A stretch of 64,000 nt of DNA from Flavobacteriaceae bacterium (GCA_019634365.1 JAHQVM010000003.1:1-64000); one strand, 5' to 3'; counted from the stretch's first letter, positions 51,214 through 60,664 are shown. Notes: generated by a model not told the origin, from the letters alone. A program made the numbers and translations.

Positions 51214-52211
51214 ACTTGATTTTTTACAATCGCGAAAAACTGAAACAACACACCAAATGGCGTTGGGGTGAAGAGAAATTAGGAGAAGTATGTGGCGTGG
51301 TTGACGATTGGGAACAGCTGGCCGAAAGTGAGGCTCAGTATGTATTGCTTGGTATCCCGGAGGACGTAGGTGTTCGGGCAAATTACGGACGCGTGGGAAC
51401 CAGCAAAGCTTGGAACGCCTGTTTGGATGCCATTTGCAACATACAAGGCAACCGTTATATTCAAGCTGAAAATTTGGTGATATTGGGTGCCTTAGACTGT
51501 TCGGAAGAAATGATGGATGCCCAGCAATTGGAGAGTGACGACCCTTTCTTCCCTTCAAAAATAGGGAGTCTCGTAAAAGATATAGACGATAAGGTTACGG
51601 CGGTGATTGAAAAAATCATCACCCTGAACAAAACCCCTATTGTTGTAGGAGGCGGTCACAATAATTCTTACGGAAATATAAAGGGTACTTCACAAGCTTA
51701 TGACAAACCCATAAATTGCATTAATATCGATGCGCACTCCGATTTTATGGCCCTGGAGCACCGGCATAGCAGTAATGGATTCAGCTATGCGATGGAAGAA
51801 GGGTACTTGGACAAGTATTTTATTCTTGGTTTGCATAGAAACTATAGTTCCAAAACCATTTTAACCCGCATTGAGGAAACCAAGGGCAAGGTGCAATTCG
51901 AACGATTTGAAGACATTGCCCTATATGGAAAGTCAACCGTTAACGATGCCATACAAAAGGCAAAAAAGCACTGTGCGGGTACCAATTTTGGTTTGGAGGT
52001 AGATGTAGATACCATAAAGGCAATGGGAAGCAGCGCTATTTCCCCAAGCGGTTTCACTATGGAAGAAGTTCGCCTATGTGTATCTTCCTTGTCCAAACAT
52101 AAAAATTGTATGTACATCCATCTATGCGAAGGCAACCCACTTTTCGAAGTATTCGAAACACAAGTAAGCAAAACCCTTGCCTATCTCATAAGTGACATTC
52201 TAGGAATTTAA
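51210..52211 (+). CDS. hutG: Formimidoylglutamase-like arginase family protein
   Basis: A 333-residue member of the arginase/ureohydrolase family. Manganese-site motifs are GGGH (His150), DAHSD (Asp174, His176, Asp178) and a divergent third site DVDTIKAMG. The third motif lacks the SFDVDxxDP form of arginases, and GGGHNNSYG is also unusual, as seen in a divergent Bacteroidota branch next to hutI. It should hydrolyse N-formimino-glutamate to glutamate and formamide, ending histidine breakdown. Translationally coupled to hutI (4-base overlap). The family is clear; the reaction is inferred from the pairing. Confidence 0.88.
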   Translation: MNLIFYNREKLKQHTKWRWGEEKLGEVCGVVDDWEQLAESEAQYVLLGIPEDVGVRANYGRVGTSKAWNACLDAICNIQGNRYIQAENLVILGALDCSEEMMDAQQLESDDPFFPSKIGSLVKDIDDKVTAVIEKIITLNKTPIVVGGGHNNSYGNIKGTSQAYDKPINCINIDAHSDFMALEHRHSSNGFSYAMEEGYLDKYFILGLHRNYSSKTILTRIEETKGKVQFERFEDIALYGKSTVNDAIQKAKKHCAGTNFGLEVDVDTIKAMGSSAISPSGFTMEEVRLCVSSLSKHKNCMYIHLCEGNPLFEVFETQVSKTLAYLISDILGI

Positions 52212-52252
52212 TCTTCAAAATTTGGTGATTTGAATGATTATATATATTTTTA

Positions 52253-52278
52253 CATAAGCACTTATATAATTACTTATG
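52253..52278. promoter_or_regulatory. Palindromic operator overlapping the MarR-GNAT start codon
   Basis: CATAAG at 52253-52258 and CTTATG at 52273-52278 form an inverted repeat across an AT-rich centre, with a nested TAAG-CA-CTTA at 52255-52264. The right arm contains the ATG of the gene. MarR proteins bind such AT-rich palindromes, so autorepression is likely. Confidence 0.5.
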
Positions 52279-53214
52279 GATACGATTAAATCACTGGGAG
52301 AATTGAGCATGGGGTCTCGTTTAAAACGATTGAGCGATCAATGCATGCGGAACATTCAATTGGCTTATAATCAACACCACATAGATTTTGACCCTTACCT
52401 TTTCCCAGCTTTTCACCATATTGCCAAATTGGGATCGACCACCACCAAGGAATTGTTCGAATCCCTCAAGACTTCACAACCTGCAGTGACCCAAACGGTC
52501 AATAAACTCTTGAAAAAAAGGCTAATTGAAACGTCCACGGATGCTGAAGACAAACGCAAAAAAACCATTACCCTTTCCGAAAAAGGAAAGGACTTCCATA
52601 CCCAAGTACGGCCTGTTTGGAGGGGCATGGAACGTGCCGTAAAGAAATTCACGCAGCACCCCGCCGATTCCCTCATTGAGCACCTCAATAATTTCGAAGC
52701 AGTATTGCAATCTGGGGAGTTTTTAAATACCGTAAACGAATACATTGACATTGAAATGCAAATACAGATTATCAACTATCAAGAACAGTACAAACAGGAT
52801 TTTTATGACCTCAATATAGAATGGGTGCAAAAACACTTCTTTGTAGAAGATTTGGACCGTGAAGTTCTCAGCAAACCCCATCAATACATATTGGATCCTG
52901 GGGGATACATCTTTTTCGCGGTTGAAAATGGTAAGGCGCTCGGCACTGTGGCCCTTATGAAAGCTGAAGACAACTTTTTCGAATTGACGAAAATGGCGGT
53001 GCACCCTGATGCAAGAGGCCGGAAAATCGGACAGCAATTGATGCAATATTGCTTGGACTTCGCCAAAGAGCATGATTTCGATCTCCTGCTCTACTCCAAT
53101 ACCGTTTTGGAAAATGCCATTCATATTTACCGCAAATACGGTTTCGAAGAAGTTCCTGTAGAGCCCGATAGTCCTTATGTTCGAAGTAACATTAAAATGG
53201 TTTGGCATCGATAG
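52276..53214 (+). CDS. MarR-type regulator fused to GNAT acetyltransferase
   Basis: A 312-residue fusion. Residues 1-140 form a winged-helix MarR domain (TTTKELFESLKTSQPAVTQTVNKLLKKRLIE and a wing with TDAEDKRKKTITLSEKG). Residues about 160-312 form a GNAT domain (FFAVENGKALGTVALMK; MAVHPDARGRKIGQQLM, the acetyl-CoA loop; NAIHIYRKYGFEEVP). Such bifunctional proteins are known in many bacteria; targets are generally unknown. It sits 64 bases after hutG and has a palindrome over its start codon, so it is probably separately controlled. It could sense a metabolite of the hut branch, but nothing proves that. Confidence 0.92.
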   Translation: MDTIKSLGELSMGSRLKRLSDQCMRNIQLAYNQHHIDFDPYLFPAFHHIAKLGSTTTKELFESLKTSQPAVTQTVNKLLKKRLIETSTDAEDKRKKTITLSEKGKDFHTQVRPVWRGMERAVKKFTQHPADSLIEHLNNFEAVLQSGEFLNTVNEYIDIEMQIQIINYQEQYKQDFYDLNIEWVQKHFFVEDLDREVLSKPHQYILDPGGYIFFAVENGKALGTVALMKAEDNFFELTKMAVHPDARGRKIGQQLMQYCLDFAKEHDFDLLLYSNTVLENAIHIYRKYGFEEVPVEPDSPYVRSNIKMVWHR

Positions 53215-53271
53215 AATTTTTCTTGGTATTGAGGATGGGGAATTCGTATTTTTGAGGTCAAATCAAATTCC

Positions 53272-54075
53272 ATGAAAAAAGTTACCATCCTTCTTTTGGG
53301 CCTATTAACCATCGCCAGCTGTAAAAACGACTCCAAAGACACCGAGAATAAAGAGTCGATTGTCACTACTACCGAAACAACAGAAACAGAAGACACAAAG
53401 GTGTCTAAAAAAAGTAGTTTTCGTGTAAGCCCTATACAACATGCCACCATGGTCATTACTTGGGATGATGCTACCATTTATGTGGATCCTGTGGGTGGCG
53501 CAGAGGCATTCAAGAATTTCGAAGCGCCCGATCTCATATTAATTACCGATATACATCAAGACCATTTTAGTGCTGAAACGATTCAGGCCTTAAACACTTC
53601 GAATGCGAAGATCGTATTGCCTCAGGCGGTTGCAGATGAGATGCCTTCAGAATTTAGCACCAAGATCGAGGTACTGAACAATGGGGATTTGAAAGCACAT
53701 CTCGGATTCAATATTGAAGCCATACCCATGTATAATTTAAGACCCGAGTCCTTAAAGTTTCATGAAAAGGGTCGTGGAAATGGCTATGTGATGGAAAAAA
53801 ATGGAAAACGGGTTTACATTTCAGGCGACACCGAAGATATCCCAGAGATGTTGGCACTAAAGGATATTGATATTGCCTTTGTATGTATGAACTTACCTTA
53901 TACCATGACCGAAGTTCAGGCTGCAAACGCGGTGGCAACTTTTAAACCGCGAATCGTTTATCCTTATCATTATCGCGGAGCAAGCGGCTTTAGTAACATC
54001 GAAGTATTCAAAGCGCGCTTAAAGAGTCTTAGTGGAAGTGAAGTTCAAGTGGTCGCCCTGGATTGGTATCAATAA
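53272..54075 (+). CDS. MBL-fold metallo-hydrolase lipoprotein
   Basis: A 267-residue protein with a lipobox (LLTIASCKND) followed by a Thr/Glu/Ser-rich linker (residues 18-45). The rest is a metallo-beta-lactamase-superfamily fold of the UlaG/Lactamase_B_3 kind: ATMVITWDDATIYVDPVGG, the metal loop LITDIHQDHFS, VYISGDTEDIPEM and the C-terminal VYPYHYRG. The metal loop reads D-x-H-x-D-H rather than H-x-H-x-D-H. Likely a membrane-anchored periplasmic hydrolase of unknown substrate. It overlaps the 3' end of the minus-strand lipoprotein gene by 7 bases. Confidence 0.88.
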   Translation: MKKVTILLLGLLTIASCKNDSKDTENKESIVTTTETTETEDTKVSKKSSFRVSPIQHATMVITWDDATIYVDPVGGAEAFKNFEAPDLILITDIHQDHFSAETIQALNTSNAKIVLPQAVADEMPSEFSTKIEVLNNGDLKAHLGFNIEAIPMYNLRPESLKFHEKGRGNGYVMEKNGKRVYISGDTEDIPEMLALKDIDIAFVCMNLPYTMTEVQAANAVATFKPRIVYPYHYRGASGFSNIEVFKARLKSLSGSEVQVVALDWYQ

Positions 54076-54578
54076 TGAAATGAGCGATCGCCTATATCCA
54101 GATCCTCCCTTACCAAATAATCAGTTATTCTTCTTTTCTTGCCAAATTGGTTGTGCGAAAAGGAGAGAGTCAGTGAATCCTTGGACAGGAAAAGTATTTT
54201 GAAATATTTGTACTCTTTATCTGTTCCCAATAATTCTGGCAGTAAACTACTTGACAACTTAATATAGGAATGCCCTTTTTCACTTTGGGTAATTTCCCAA
54301 GTTCCCTTTAAACTAGGCCCACATTGAGCATTGCGCTCATTATTGTCTACTACGGAATCATTGGTAAAATAGGTCTGCCCATATTTTATGAAACAGTCAC
54401 CTTCTTCCATATTCATTCGTACTTTACCATTGTATCGTTTGGCGATTTTCCAGGTTTTTAAAGAATCCGAAGCAATAAGATATTCAGCTTGGGTCGGCAA
54501 AGCATAGACTGTTTTTTCTTTCTGATTTCCACAGGAAATAGTGAATAACAGGATGCCGCAAATCGCGAATAACCTCAC
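54069..54578 (-). CDS. Small lipoprotein of unknown function downstream of the S9 peptidase
   Basis: About 169 residues when started at GTG 54578 (MRLFAICGILLFTISCGNQ), which gives a proper lipobox. The open frame extends upstream into the S9 peptidase gene, but that part is basic and lacks signal character, so the extension is rejected; TTG 54581 is an alternative. The start lies 4-5 bases after the peptidase stop, indicating coupling. Mature part: KTWKIAKRYNGKVRMNMEEGD, a GTWEITQSEKGHSYIKLS strand pair and a FLSKDSLTLSFSHN end, the pattern of lipocalin-like lipoproteins with a WxI start. No family recognised with confidence. Confidence 0.7.
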   Translation of the reverse strand: MRLFAICGILLFTISCGNQKEKTVYALPTQAEYLIASDSLKTWKIAKRYNGKVRMNMEEGDCFIKYGQTYFTNDSVVDNNERNAQCGPSLKGTWEITQSEKGHSYIKLSSSLLPELLGTDKEYKYFKILFLSKDSLTLSFSHNQFGKKRRITDYLVREDLDIGDRSFHY

Positions 54579-54582
54579 CAAA

Positions 54583-56613
54583 TTACTTATACTTTTCGAA
54601 CCACGCCAGCGTGTGAGCCACTTTCGTGATGAGGTTAGACGGCCGGGCTGCAATACCATGGGAAGCTTCAGGAATTTCCACTAACACCGTTTCAATTTTC
54701 CGCAGTTTGAGAGCGTGGTACAATTGTTTCGCTTCACTAGGTGGCGTTCGCAGATCGTTCATACCCACCATGACCATCGTGGGCGTTTCCACATTGCCCA
54801 CCAATGAGATTGGTGAAAACTTCCAATACCCTTCAAAATTTTCCCAGGGTTGGCCTGGATAGCGACTGTTGGCATAGCCGTAGTAATTATCTGCCACAAG
54901 CGTCTTGCTAATCCAATTCATTACGGGTTTCGCGACCACAGCAGCCTTAAATTCATTGGTTTTTCCAATAATCCAAGCCGTCATTATCCCTCCAGCACTT
55001 CCTCCAGTAACAAATAGATTATCCTTATCTACCACTCCTTTCTTGACCAATTCATGCACCCCATCCATAACATCATTGTAATCCTGTCCTGGATAATTGT
55101 TGTAGAGCAAATTTCCGAATGCCTCACCATAGCTGGTACTTCCCCGTGGGTTCGGATAAAACACCACATACCCTGCAGCAGCATACAACTGAATTTCCGC
55201 AGAAAAATGGGGTCCATAATTAAGGATTGGGCCCCCATGGTTTTCGACCAAAAGAGGGTACTTTTTGTTTTTGTCGTAATTGGGTGGATAAACGATCCAT
55301 CCTTGAATATCCCTATTGTCATAGGTGGATTTGTACCAGATTTCTTCAACCTCACCCATGGTACGGTACGAAATGAGGTCGTCATTCAATCCTGTTAACA
55401 CCAGCGGTTCTCTCAGTTTTCGAGAGGTTATGGCTACCTCAGCTGGGCGGTCCGTTCGAGACGAAGTATAGGCGACTCTTCCATCCTTGGCTACCGTAAA
55501 ACTTCCGCTTGCATAGGGTCTTCCCAAGGTGGTACCTCCTACGTTGTCAACCAATACACTCACATTGCCTTTCAGATCCAGATACGCTATTTTCGTCAAT
55601 CCCAAATCGTTGTATTGAATGTACAAGCCTTTACTATCGGCCGCCCATTTAGCACTGGAAATACTTCTATCCAAGTTACCGGAAACAACCCGCTTATTGC
55701 TCCCATCGACATTCATGACTTGCAACTTGCGCGTTTGATACGCTTGAACTTTATCTTCAAAACCGATATAGGCAATCATGCGGCCATCGGGGGAAACTTT
55801 GGGCGCACCGTCTGGTCCCGAGCGGGAGGTTAATGCATCAATAGTACCCGAATTTACATCTACCGAGTACACTTCACTATTTCTAAAATCATATTCCCAC
55901 TCTTCATTTCGATTCGCCGAAAAGAAAATCTTATCCCCTTTGTTGGTCCAAGAAAGTCCACCCCCATGGTTAAAATCACCCGAGGTTAACTGCCGTGCTG
56001 CTCCTCCTTCTGAAGAAATAGTGAAAATATGCCTGAATCCAGGTTTAAGGTATCCTGCGCCATCGGCTTCATGTTTCAACCGATCGGTAATCCTAGGAGA
56101 TTTCGCCCATTTAGCTCCTTTTGGCTTTCTAGGCATTTTTGCAATAACGGGTGCGCTGGCATTCACTTTCATGGTAAATGCAATCTGGGATCCGTCTGGT
56201 GACCAAGCTAAACTGGAAGGGCTGTTCTCCAATTGCGTAAGTTTGGCAATAACACCTGTTTCCGTCCAGTACAGATAAATTTCGCTTCCCTCACTAGAAC
56301 TGCTAACAAATGCTATGCGATCTCCGCTAGGTGACCATCTTGCTTGACTTTCCCCTGCCTCCCTAGAGGTAAGTTTATGGTGTATACGGCGATCGTCTGT
56401 ACTCAATATCCATAACGACCCCTTACTTCTATCCTTCATGATATCGAATCCCGTTCTTCGATAAACAATGTAATCGCCATTGGGCGAAATTTGGGGATCA
56501 CTTGCGTATTCCAGATCGAAAACATCCAGGTATTCAAAATCGGGATGTGAATTCTGTCCGTAAAGGGAAAGCGCCAACAAGGCAATGATTGCCGAAAGCA
56601 GGTATTTTTTCAT
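54583..56613 (-). CDS. S9 family prolyl oligopeptidase-like serine peptidase
   Basis: A 676-residue exported peptidase (signal peptide ending ALSLYGQ). Residues about 30-400 form a beta-propeller of PD40-type repeats (DPQISPNGDYIVYRR; ARWSPSGDRIAFVSSS; LAWSPDGSQIAFTM). The catalytic alpha/beta-hydrolase follows, with Ser539 in VTGGSAGGIMT, Asp620 in GMNDLRTPPSEA and His652 in EASHGIAARPSN. It resembles acylaminoacyl or dipeptidyl peptidases that trim oligopeptides in the periplasm. A small lipoprotein gene follows on the same strand. No T9SS domain, so probably periplasmic. Confidence 0.94.
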   Translation of the reverse strand: MKKYLLSAIIALLALSLYGQNSHPDFEYLDVFDLEYASDPQISPNGDYIVYRRTGFDIMKDRSKGSLWILSTDDRRIHHKLTSREAGESQARWSPSGDRIAFVSSSSEGSEIYLYWTETGVIAKLTQLENSPSSLAWSPDGSQIAFTMKVNASAPVIAKMPRKPKGAKWAKSPRITDRLKHEADGAGYLKPGFRHIFTISSEGGAARQLTSGDFNHGGGLSWTNKGDKIFFSANRNEEWEYDFRNSEVYSVDVNSGTIDALTSRSGPDGAPKVSPDGRMIAYIGFEDKVQAYQTRKLQVMNVDGSNKRVVSGNLDRSISSAKWAADSKGLYIQYNDLGLTKIAYLDLKGNVSVLVDNVGGTTLGRPYASGSFTVAKDGRVAYTSSRTDRPAEVAITSRKLREPLVLTGLNDDLISYRTMGEVEEIWYKSTYDNRDIQGWIVYPPNYDKNKKYPLLVENHGGPILNYGPHFSAEIQLYAAAGYVVFYPNPRGSTSYGEAFGNLLYNNYPGQDYNDVMDGVHELVKKGVVDKDNLFVTGGSAGGIMTAWIIGKTNEFKAAVVAKPVMNWISKTLVADNYYGYANSRYPGQPWENFEGYWKFSPISLVGNVETPTMVMVGMNDLRTPPSEAKQLYHALKLRKIETVLVEIPEASHGIAARPSNLITKVAHTLAWFEKYK

Positions 56614-56769
56614 AAGTTGTTTTTCAGAAAGCTAAAAATACGAATTGAAATCTGAATTACCGGCGTATTGAATTCTCGAATTTTTCTCATGTTTTTATAA
56701 ACTATAGGAGACCTTTAACACGACAAGCCCCATTTTGTAGTATTTTTAAATATCCAAAAAAATGAAAAA

Positions 56770-59322
56770 ATGCGCTATAACCTCAAACCCGTTCATCTAT
56801 TATGGATTTTCGGGGCAACTTTATCTGTTGTTTTACACTTTTCGGATGATATTATAGAACCCCAGACAAGCTCCAATGATTGGGACGAACTCAACAAGCA
56901 ATACCCCGGGGAGTGGTTTTATAACGAACGTGCTTATCCCGATGGAATCATCAATGTACAGGCCATTAAAGAGGCTGAATTGCAAGCCAAGGAAATCCTT
57001 ACGAATCGACTGCAACCCGCTGGGAATTGGGAATTGAATGGCCCTTTAAATACAGGAGGTAGAATTACCGATATTGCGTTGTCACCCAATAATGACGATG
57101 TATTTTATGCCGGTGCAGCTACTGGGGGTATTTTTAAAACGACCGATCGCGGCGTATCCTGGACCGCTGTTTTCGATGAACAAGCAAAACTTTCTATTGG
57201 TGATATAGCCATTGCACCTTCTAATGCAAATACACTCTATGTGGGTACGGGAGAAGCCAACGGAAGTGTAAATACTGGGGCATTTTTTGGTGATGGTATC
57301 TACAAATCCACAGATGCCGGAGCTACTTGGAGCAATGTTGGCCTTCCCGAAAGTAATCATATAGGTCGTATAGTAGTGGACCCCACAGATGAGGACCGTG
57401 TATTTGTTGCAGCGACTGGTAAATTGTATGGATATAATCCAGAACGTGGAATTTATAGAACTACTGATGGCGGTAGCAATTGGGAACAGGTGCTTCATGT
57501 CACCGATTCTACCGCGGCTATCGATGTGGCGATGAACCCATCCAATACCGATATTGTATTTGCAGCTATGTGGGAAAGAACCCGTCAACCTTGGATACGG
57601 GACTATGGCGGAGTTACCTCGGCTATACACCGTACTATGGACGGTGGTAACACCTGGGAGGAATTAGGAGCTGCAAATGGATTACCAGCACCAGATGCAC
57701 AAACAGGGCGCATTGGATTGGCGATCTCGCAATCGGACCCTTCCACCATTTACGCGCGTTATACCACCAACGAAATCACCAATACTTTTAATGGTTTGTA
57801 TAAGTCTACCGACAATGGGGAAAACTGGACCTTGGTAACCCTCACCGAAATCGACTTTGTAGACTCCTTTTTTGGATGGTATTTTGGGAATCTTAGGGTG
57901 AATCCTACAGATCCTGATCAGGTATATATTTTAGGACAATTGTTATTCAGAACCGACGATAGTGGTGATAATTGGAGTGAGGTGAACGGGATGCATGTAG
58001 ACCACCATGCTATGGAGTTTTCGAATAATGACAGTAACTTTATTCTGGCAGGTAATGATGGCGGACTCTATCGCTCCGAAGATGGCGGAAGTTCTTGGAT
58101 AAAATATACCAATCTGCCCATTACACAATTTTACAATATTGAAGTCGATTTCCTCCAACCCGAACGGCTCTATGGAGGAACCCAGGATAATAATACCATT
58201 AGAACCATCACGGGGGGACAAGATGATTGGAACCCGATTTGGGGAGGCGATGGATTCCATGTAAACGTGGATTATGCAGACAACAATTTTATTTATGTAG
58301 AATCGCAATTCGGAAATCTAGGGCGTTCCATTAACGGAGGCAATACGTTTGTGAGTGCGTTGGATGGAATAGATCCAGGGGATCGGAATAATTGGAATAC
58401 CCCTGTGATAATTTCACCTTTCGACAATGAGAGGGTCTATTATGGTACGAACCGGCTCTATAGTTCTAACCGAGCTGTTTTCTGGACCGCCATTAGCCCA
58501 GACCTTACCGACGGTCCTCATCCCAGTGGCGCTACAAGTTATGGAACCCTTACTGCCATTGGAGCCTCACACTTAAATCTGAACACCATTTATACGGGGA
58601 GCGATGACGGAAATGTAAACGTAACCTTTGATGGCGGAACCACATGGACCAATATTAGTGCCGGTCTCCCAGATCGTTACATTACTTCCATTGCTGTTTC
58701 CCCTTCTGATGATTTAACGGCTTATGTAGCACTATCGGGGTATCAGTTATTGGATTATGACCCACATATTTTTAAGACCACAGATGGTGGGCAGAATTGG
58801 ACTGCTGTTTCTGGAAATCTGCCCGACATCCCCGTGAACGATATCCTTATTAACAGTACAGAAACGACCCTTTTCGCTGCGACCGATCTCAATGTATGGT
58901 ATTCTGAAGACGACGGTACCACTTGGACCATTTTAGGTGATAATTTACCGCTGACACTAACGAGAGACTTGAAATTACACGAACCTACCAACACTTTGTA
59001 TGCTGGAACCTACGGAAGATCCATCCATAGTTTTGATCTTTCCCAAGTATTGGATACTGAAGATTATGTCGCTGCCCAAAATTCGGTAATAGTGTATCCT
59101 GTGCCATCATCTGGAGAAATCAATATTCAGCATGCGCTCTCGGAATTCGGATCCATCAACCTTTTCGATGTAATGGGAAGAAATGTGAAGGCATTGTACC
59201 AGGGAGATCTTTCACTTTCTAATGACGCTTCTTTCTCCATTGGCGAATTACCTGCCGGAGTATATTTTGTTCAAATTCGGTCTGGCAATCAAAAAATAGC
59301 AAGGAAAATCGTAAAGCGATAA
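56770..59322 (+). CDS. BNR/sortilin-like repeat protein with T9SS type A sorting domain
   Basis: An 850-residue exported protein. The N-terminus (VHLLWIFGATLSVVLHFSDD) is a signal peptide or anchor, then a helical segment, then a long run of BNR/VPS10-type propeller blades (AAGGIFKTTDRGVSWTAV-like units: GIYKSTDAGATWSNV, GLYRSEDGGSSWIKY, IFKTTDGGQNWTAV). A type A sorting domain closes it (VIVYPVPSSGEINIQ ... LPAGVYFVQIRSG ... RKIVKR). These proteins are common T9SS cargo in marine Bacteroidota, with suspected glycan-related or adhesive roles. The PhyH gene starts on the base right after its stop, so the two are cotranscribed. Confidence 0.92.
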   Translation: MRYNLKPVHLLWIFGATLSVVLHFSDDIIEPQTSSNDWDELNKQYPGEWFYNERAYPDGIINVQAIKEAELQAKEILTNRLQPAGNWELNGPLNTGGRITDIALSPNNDDVFYAGAATGGIFKTTDRGVSWTAVFDEQAKLSIGDIAIAPSNANTLYVGTGEANGSVNTGAFFGDGIYKSTDAGATWSNVGLPESNHIGRIVVDPTDEDRVFVAATGKLYGYNPERGIYRTTDGGSNWEQVLHVTDSTAAIDVAMNPSNTDIVFAAMWERTRQPWIRDYGGVTSAIHRTMDGGNTWEELGAANGLPAPDAQTGRIGLAISQSDPSTIYARYTTNEITNTFNGLYKSTDNGENWTLVTLTEIDFVDSFFGWYFGNLRVNPTDPDQVYILGQLLFRTDDSGDNWSEVNGMHVDHHAMEFSNNDSNFILAGNDGGLYRSEDGGSSWIKYTNLPITQFYNIEVDFLQPERLYGGTQDNNTIRTITGGQDDWNPIWGGDGFHVNVDYADNNFIYVESQFGNLGRSINGGNTFVSALDGIDPGDRNNWNTPVIISPFDNERVYYGTNRLYSSNRAVFWTAISPDLTDGPHPSGATSYGTLTAIGASHLNLNTIYTGSDDGNVNVTFDGGTTWTNISAGLPDRYITSIAVSPSDDLTAYVALSGYQLLDYDPHIFKTTDGGQNWTAVSGNLPDIPVNDILINSTETTLFAATDLNVWYSEDDGTTWTILGDNLPLTLTRDLKLHEPTNTLYAGTYGRSIHSFDLSQVLDTEDYVAAQNSVIVYPVPSSGEINIQHALSEFGSINLFDVMGRNVKALYQGDLSLSNDASFSIGELPAGVYFVQIRSGNQKIARKIVKR

Positions 59323-60036
59323 ATGAATATGAGTGCTGCCTTGGAATCTTTCCGAAAGGAAGGATATGCCATATTGCCTAATTTCTTTTCGGAAATTGAA
59401 CTAGAAGAAATAGCTTCCTGTTTGGAGGTATACGGAGAGGATCGTTTCGATGAAAACTCCCAACACCTTTTCGCCATCCGACAACTTCTCAGCCGAATAC
59501 CCAAACTAAAGACTCACTTATTCAATTCCAACTTGAAAGGATTGCTAAGTACCTATTACGATAAGTTGCCCGTTCTAACAAAAGCCATTTATTTCGATAA
59601 ACCCAGTGCTTCCAATTGGTTTGTGGCATATCATCAGGACCTTAGCATTTCGGTCAAGGATAAATTTGATATCAAAGGATACAAAAATTGGACGCATAAG
59701 AAAAGCCAATATGGCGTTCAACCTCCATTGGACATATTGGAAAACATATTGACCATTCGCATACACTTGGACGATACTACAAAAGGAAACGGAGCACTTA
59801 AAGTTATTCCCAAATCGCATGGCAAGGGAGTGATGAGAAATGAAAATTTAGGTATAACTCAAGAAAATGAAGTAATTTGCAATGTATCAAGGGGAGGCAT
59901 CATGCTCATGAGTCCTTTGACCATGCACGCCTCTCATAGAACCACAAACGGTAAGCGCCGACGAGTTATTCATTTGGAGTTTAGCACTCAACAACTTCAA
60001 TCACCATTAGAATGGCTGGAGGCGAAAGCCGTCTAA
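59323..60036 (+). CDS. Phytanoyl-CoA dioxygenase family protein
   Basis: A 237-residue Fe(II)/2-oxoglutarate dioxygenase. The iron triad is seen as His104 and Asp106 in YHQDLSIS and a distal His (202 or 205) in MHASHRTT, with the 2-oxoglutarate arginine in KRRRVIHLEF. No signal peptide, cytosolic. The start ATG abuts the preceding stop (TAAATG); a second ATG two codons on is possible. Substrate unknown; PhyH members hydroxylate lipids, amino acids or small metabolites. The CAT-like gene follows by 10 bases. Confidence 0.88.
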   Translation: MNMSAALESFRKEGYAILPNFFSEIELEEIASCLEVYGEDRFDENSQHLFAIRQLLSRIPKLKTHLFNSNLKGLLSTYYDKLPVLTKAIYFDKPSASNWFVAYHQDLSISVKDKFDIKGYKNWTHKKSQYGVQPPLDILENILTIRIHLDDTTKGNGALKVIPKSHGKGVMRNENLGITQENEVICNVSRGGIMLMSPLTMHASHRTTNGKRRRVIHLEFSTQQLQSPLEWLEAKAV

Positions 60037-60046
60037 CAGCCAATAC

Positions 60047-60664
60047 GTGAAGAAAAAAATCGATCTTGAAACTTGGTCGAGAAAGGATCATTTCCAATTC
60101 TTTTCTCAGTTCGAAGAACCCTACCACAGCATAACTGTGGAGGTAGACTGCACCCGAACCTATCATGAAAGTAAGGAAAAAGGGTATTCTCTTTTCTTGT
60201 CCTATTTGCATAAGTCGTTAATCGCCGCCAATGCTGTTCCAGCATTCCGACTCCGAATTTTAGATGGAGAGGTCTATGAATTCGATACTATTAATGCCTC
60301 TCCAACCATTCCTAGGCCCGATGGCACCTTCGGCTTTTCGTATATTGATTTTCATCCCGACTTTTCCATTTTTCAGGAACGTGCCAAAGAAGTCATTGTG
60401 AAAGTTGAAAAGAGCACTGGATTAGATCCTGCTACTTCGGGGCAGAACGTGATCCATTACTCTTCCCTACCGTGGTTAAAGTTCACGTCTCTATCGCATG
60501 CCCGGAGCTACAGTTTTCCCGATAGTTGCCCTAAAATTTCTTTCGGAAAGATGACCGAATTAAATGGAAAAAGGGTCATGCCTATGTCTGTCCATGCTCA
60601 CCACGGACTGGTTGATGGTCGCCATGTAGGCGAATACGTTAAAATCTTAGAAGAAATCCTATAG
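60047..60664 (+). CDS. Chloramphenicol acetyltransferase-like protein
   Basis: A 205-residue acyltransferase of the CAT family, shorter by about ten residues than classical CAT. Start is GTG 60047 (MKKKIDLETWSRKDHF), which matches the family start KxIDxxxWxRKxHFxxF. The catalytic motif VHAHHGLVDGRHVGEY keeps HHxxxDG (His185/His186), and SYSFPDSCPKISFGKM fits the substrate-loop region. Chromosomal CAT-like proteins often act on unknown acceptors, so resistance should not be assumed. Third gene after the BNR and PhyH genes; its 3' end overlaps the convergent HAD gene by 6 bases. Confidence 0.9.
   Translation: MKKKIDLETWSRKDHFQFFSQFEEPYHSITVEVDCTRTYHESKEKGYSLFLSYLHKSLIAANAVPAFRLRILDGEVYEFDTINASPTIPRPDGTFGFSYIDFHPDFSIFQERAKEVIVKVEKSTGLDPATSGQNVIHYSSLPWLKFTSLSHARSYSFPDSCPKISFGKMTELNGKRVMPMSVHAHHGLVDGRHVGEYVKILEEIL

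Noticed and set aside
49978..52211. A full histidine-utilisation operon
   Set aside because: Only hutI and hutG are present; hutH and hutU are not in the window.
54579..54659. N-terminal extension of the small lipoprotein into the S9 peptidase gene
   Set aside because: The extra residues are basic, lie before a complete lipoprotein signal, and would be in an alternate frame of the peptidase C-terminus.
60047..60664. Chloramphenicol resistance gene
   Set aside because: The HHxxxDG motif is kept, but the gene sits in a chromosomal operon without mobile-element context and such CAT-like proteins often have other acceptors.
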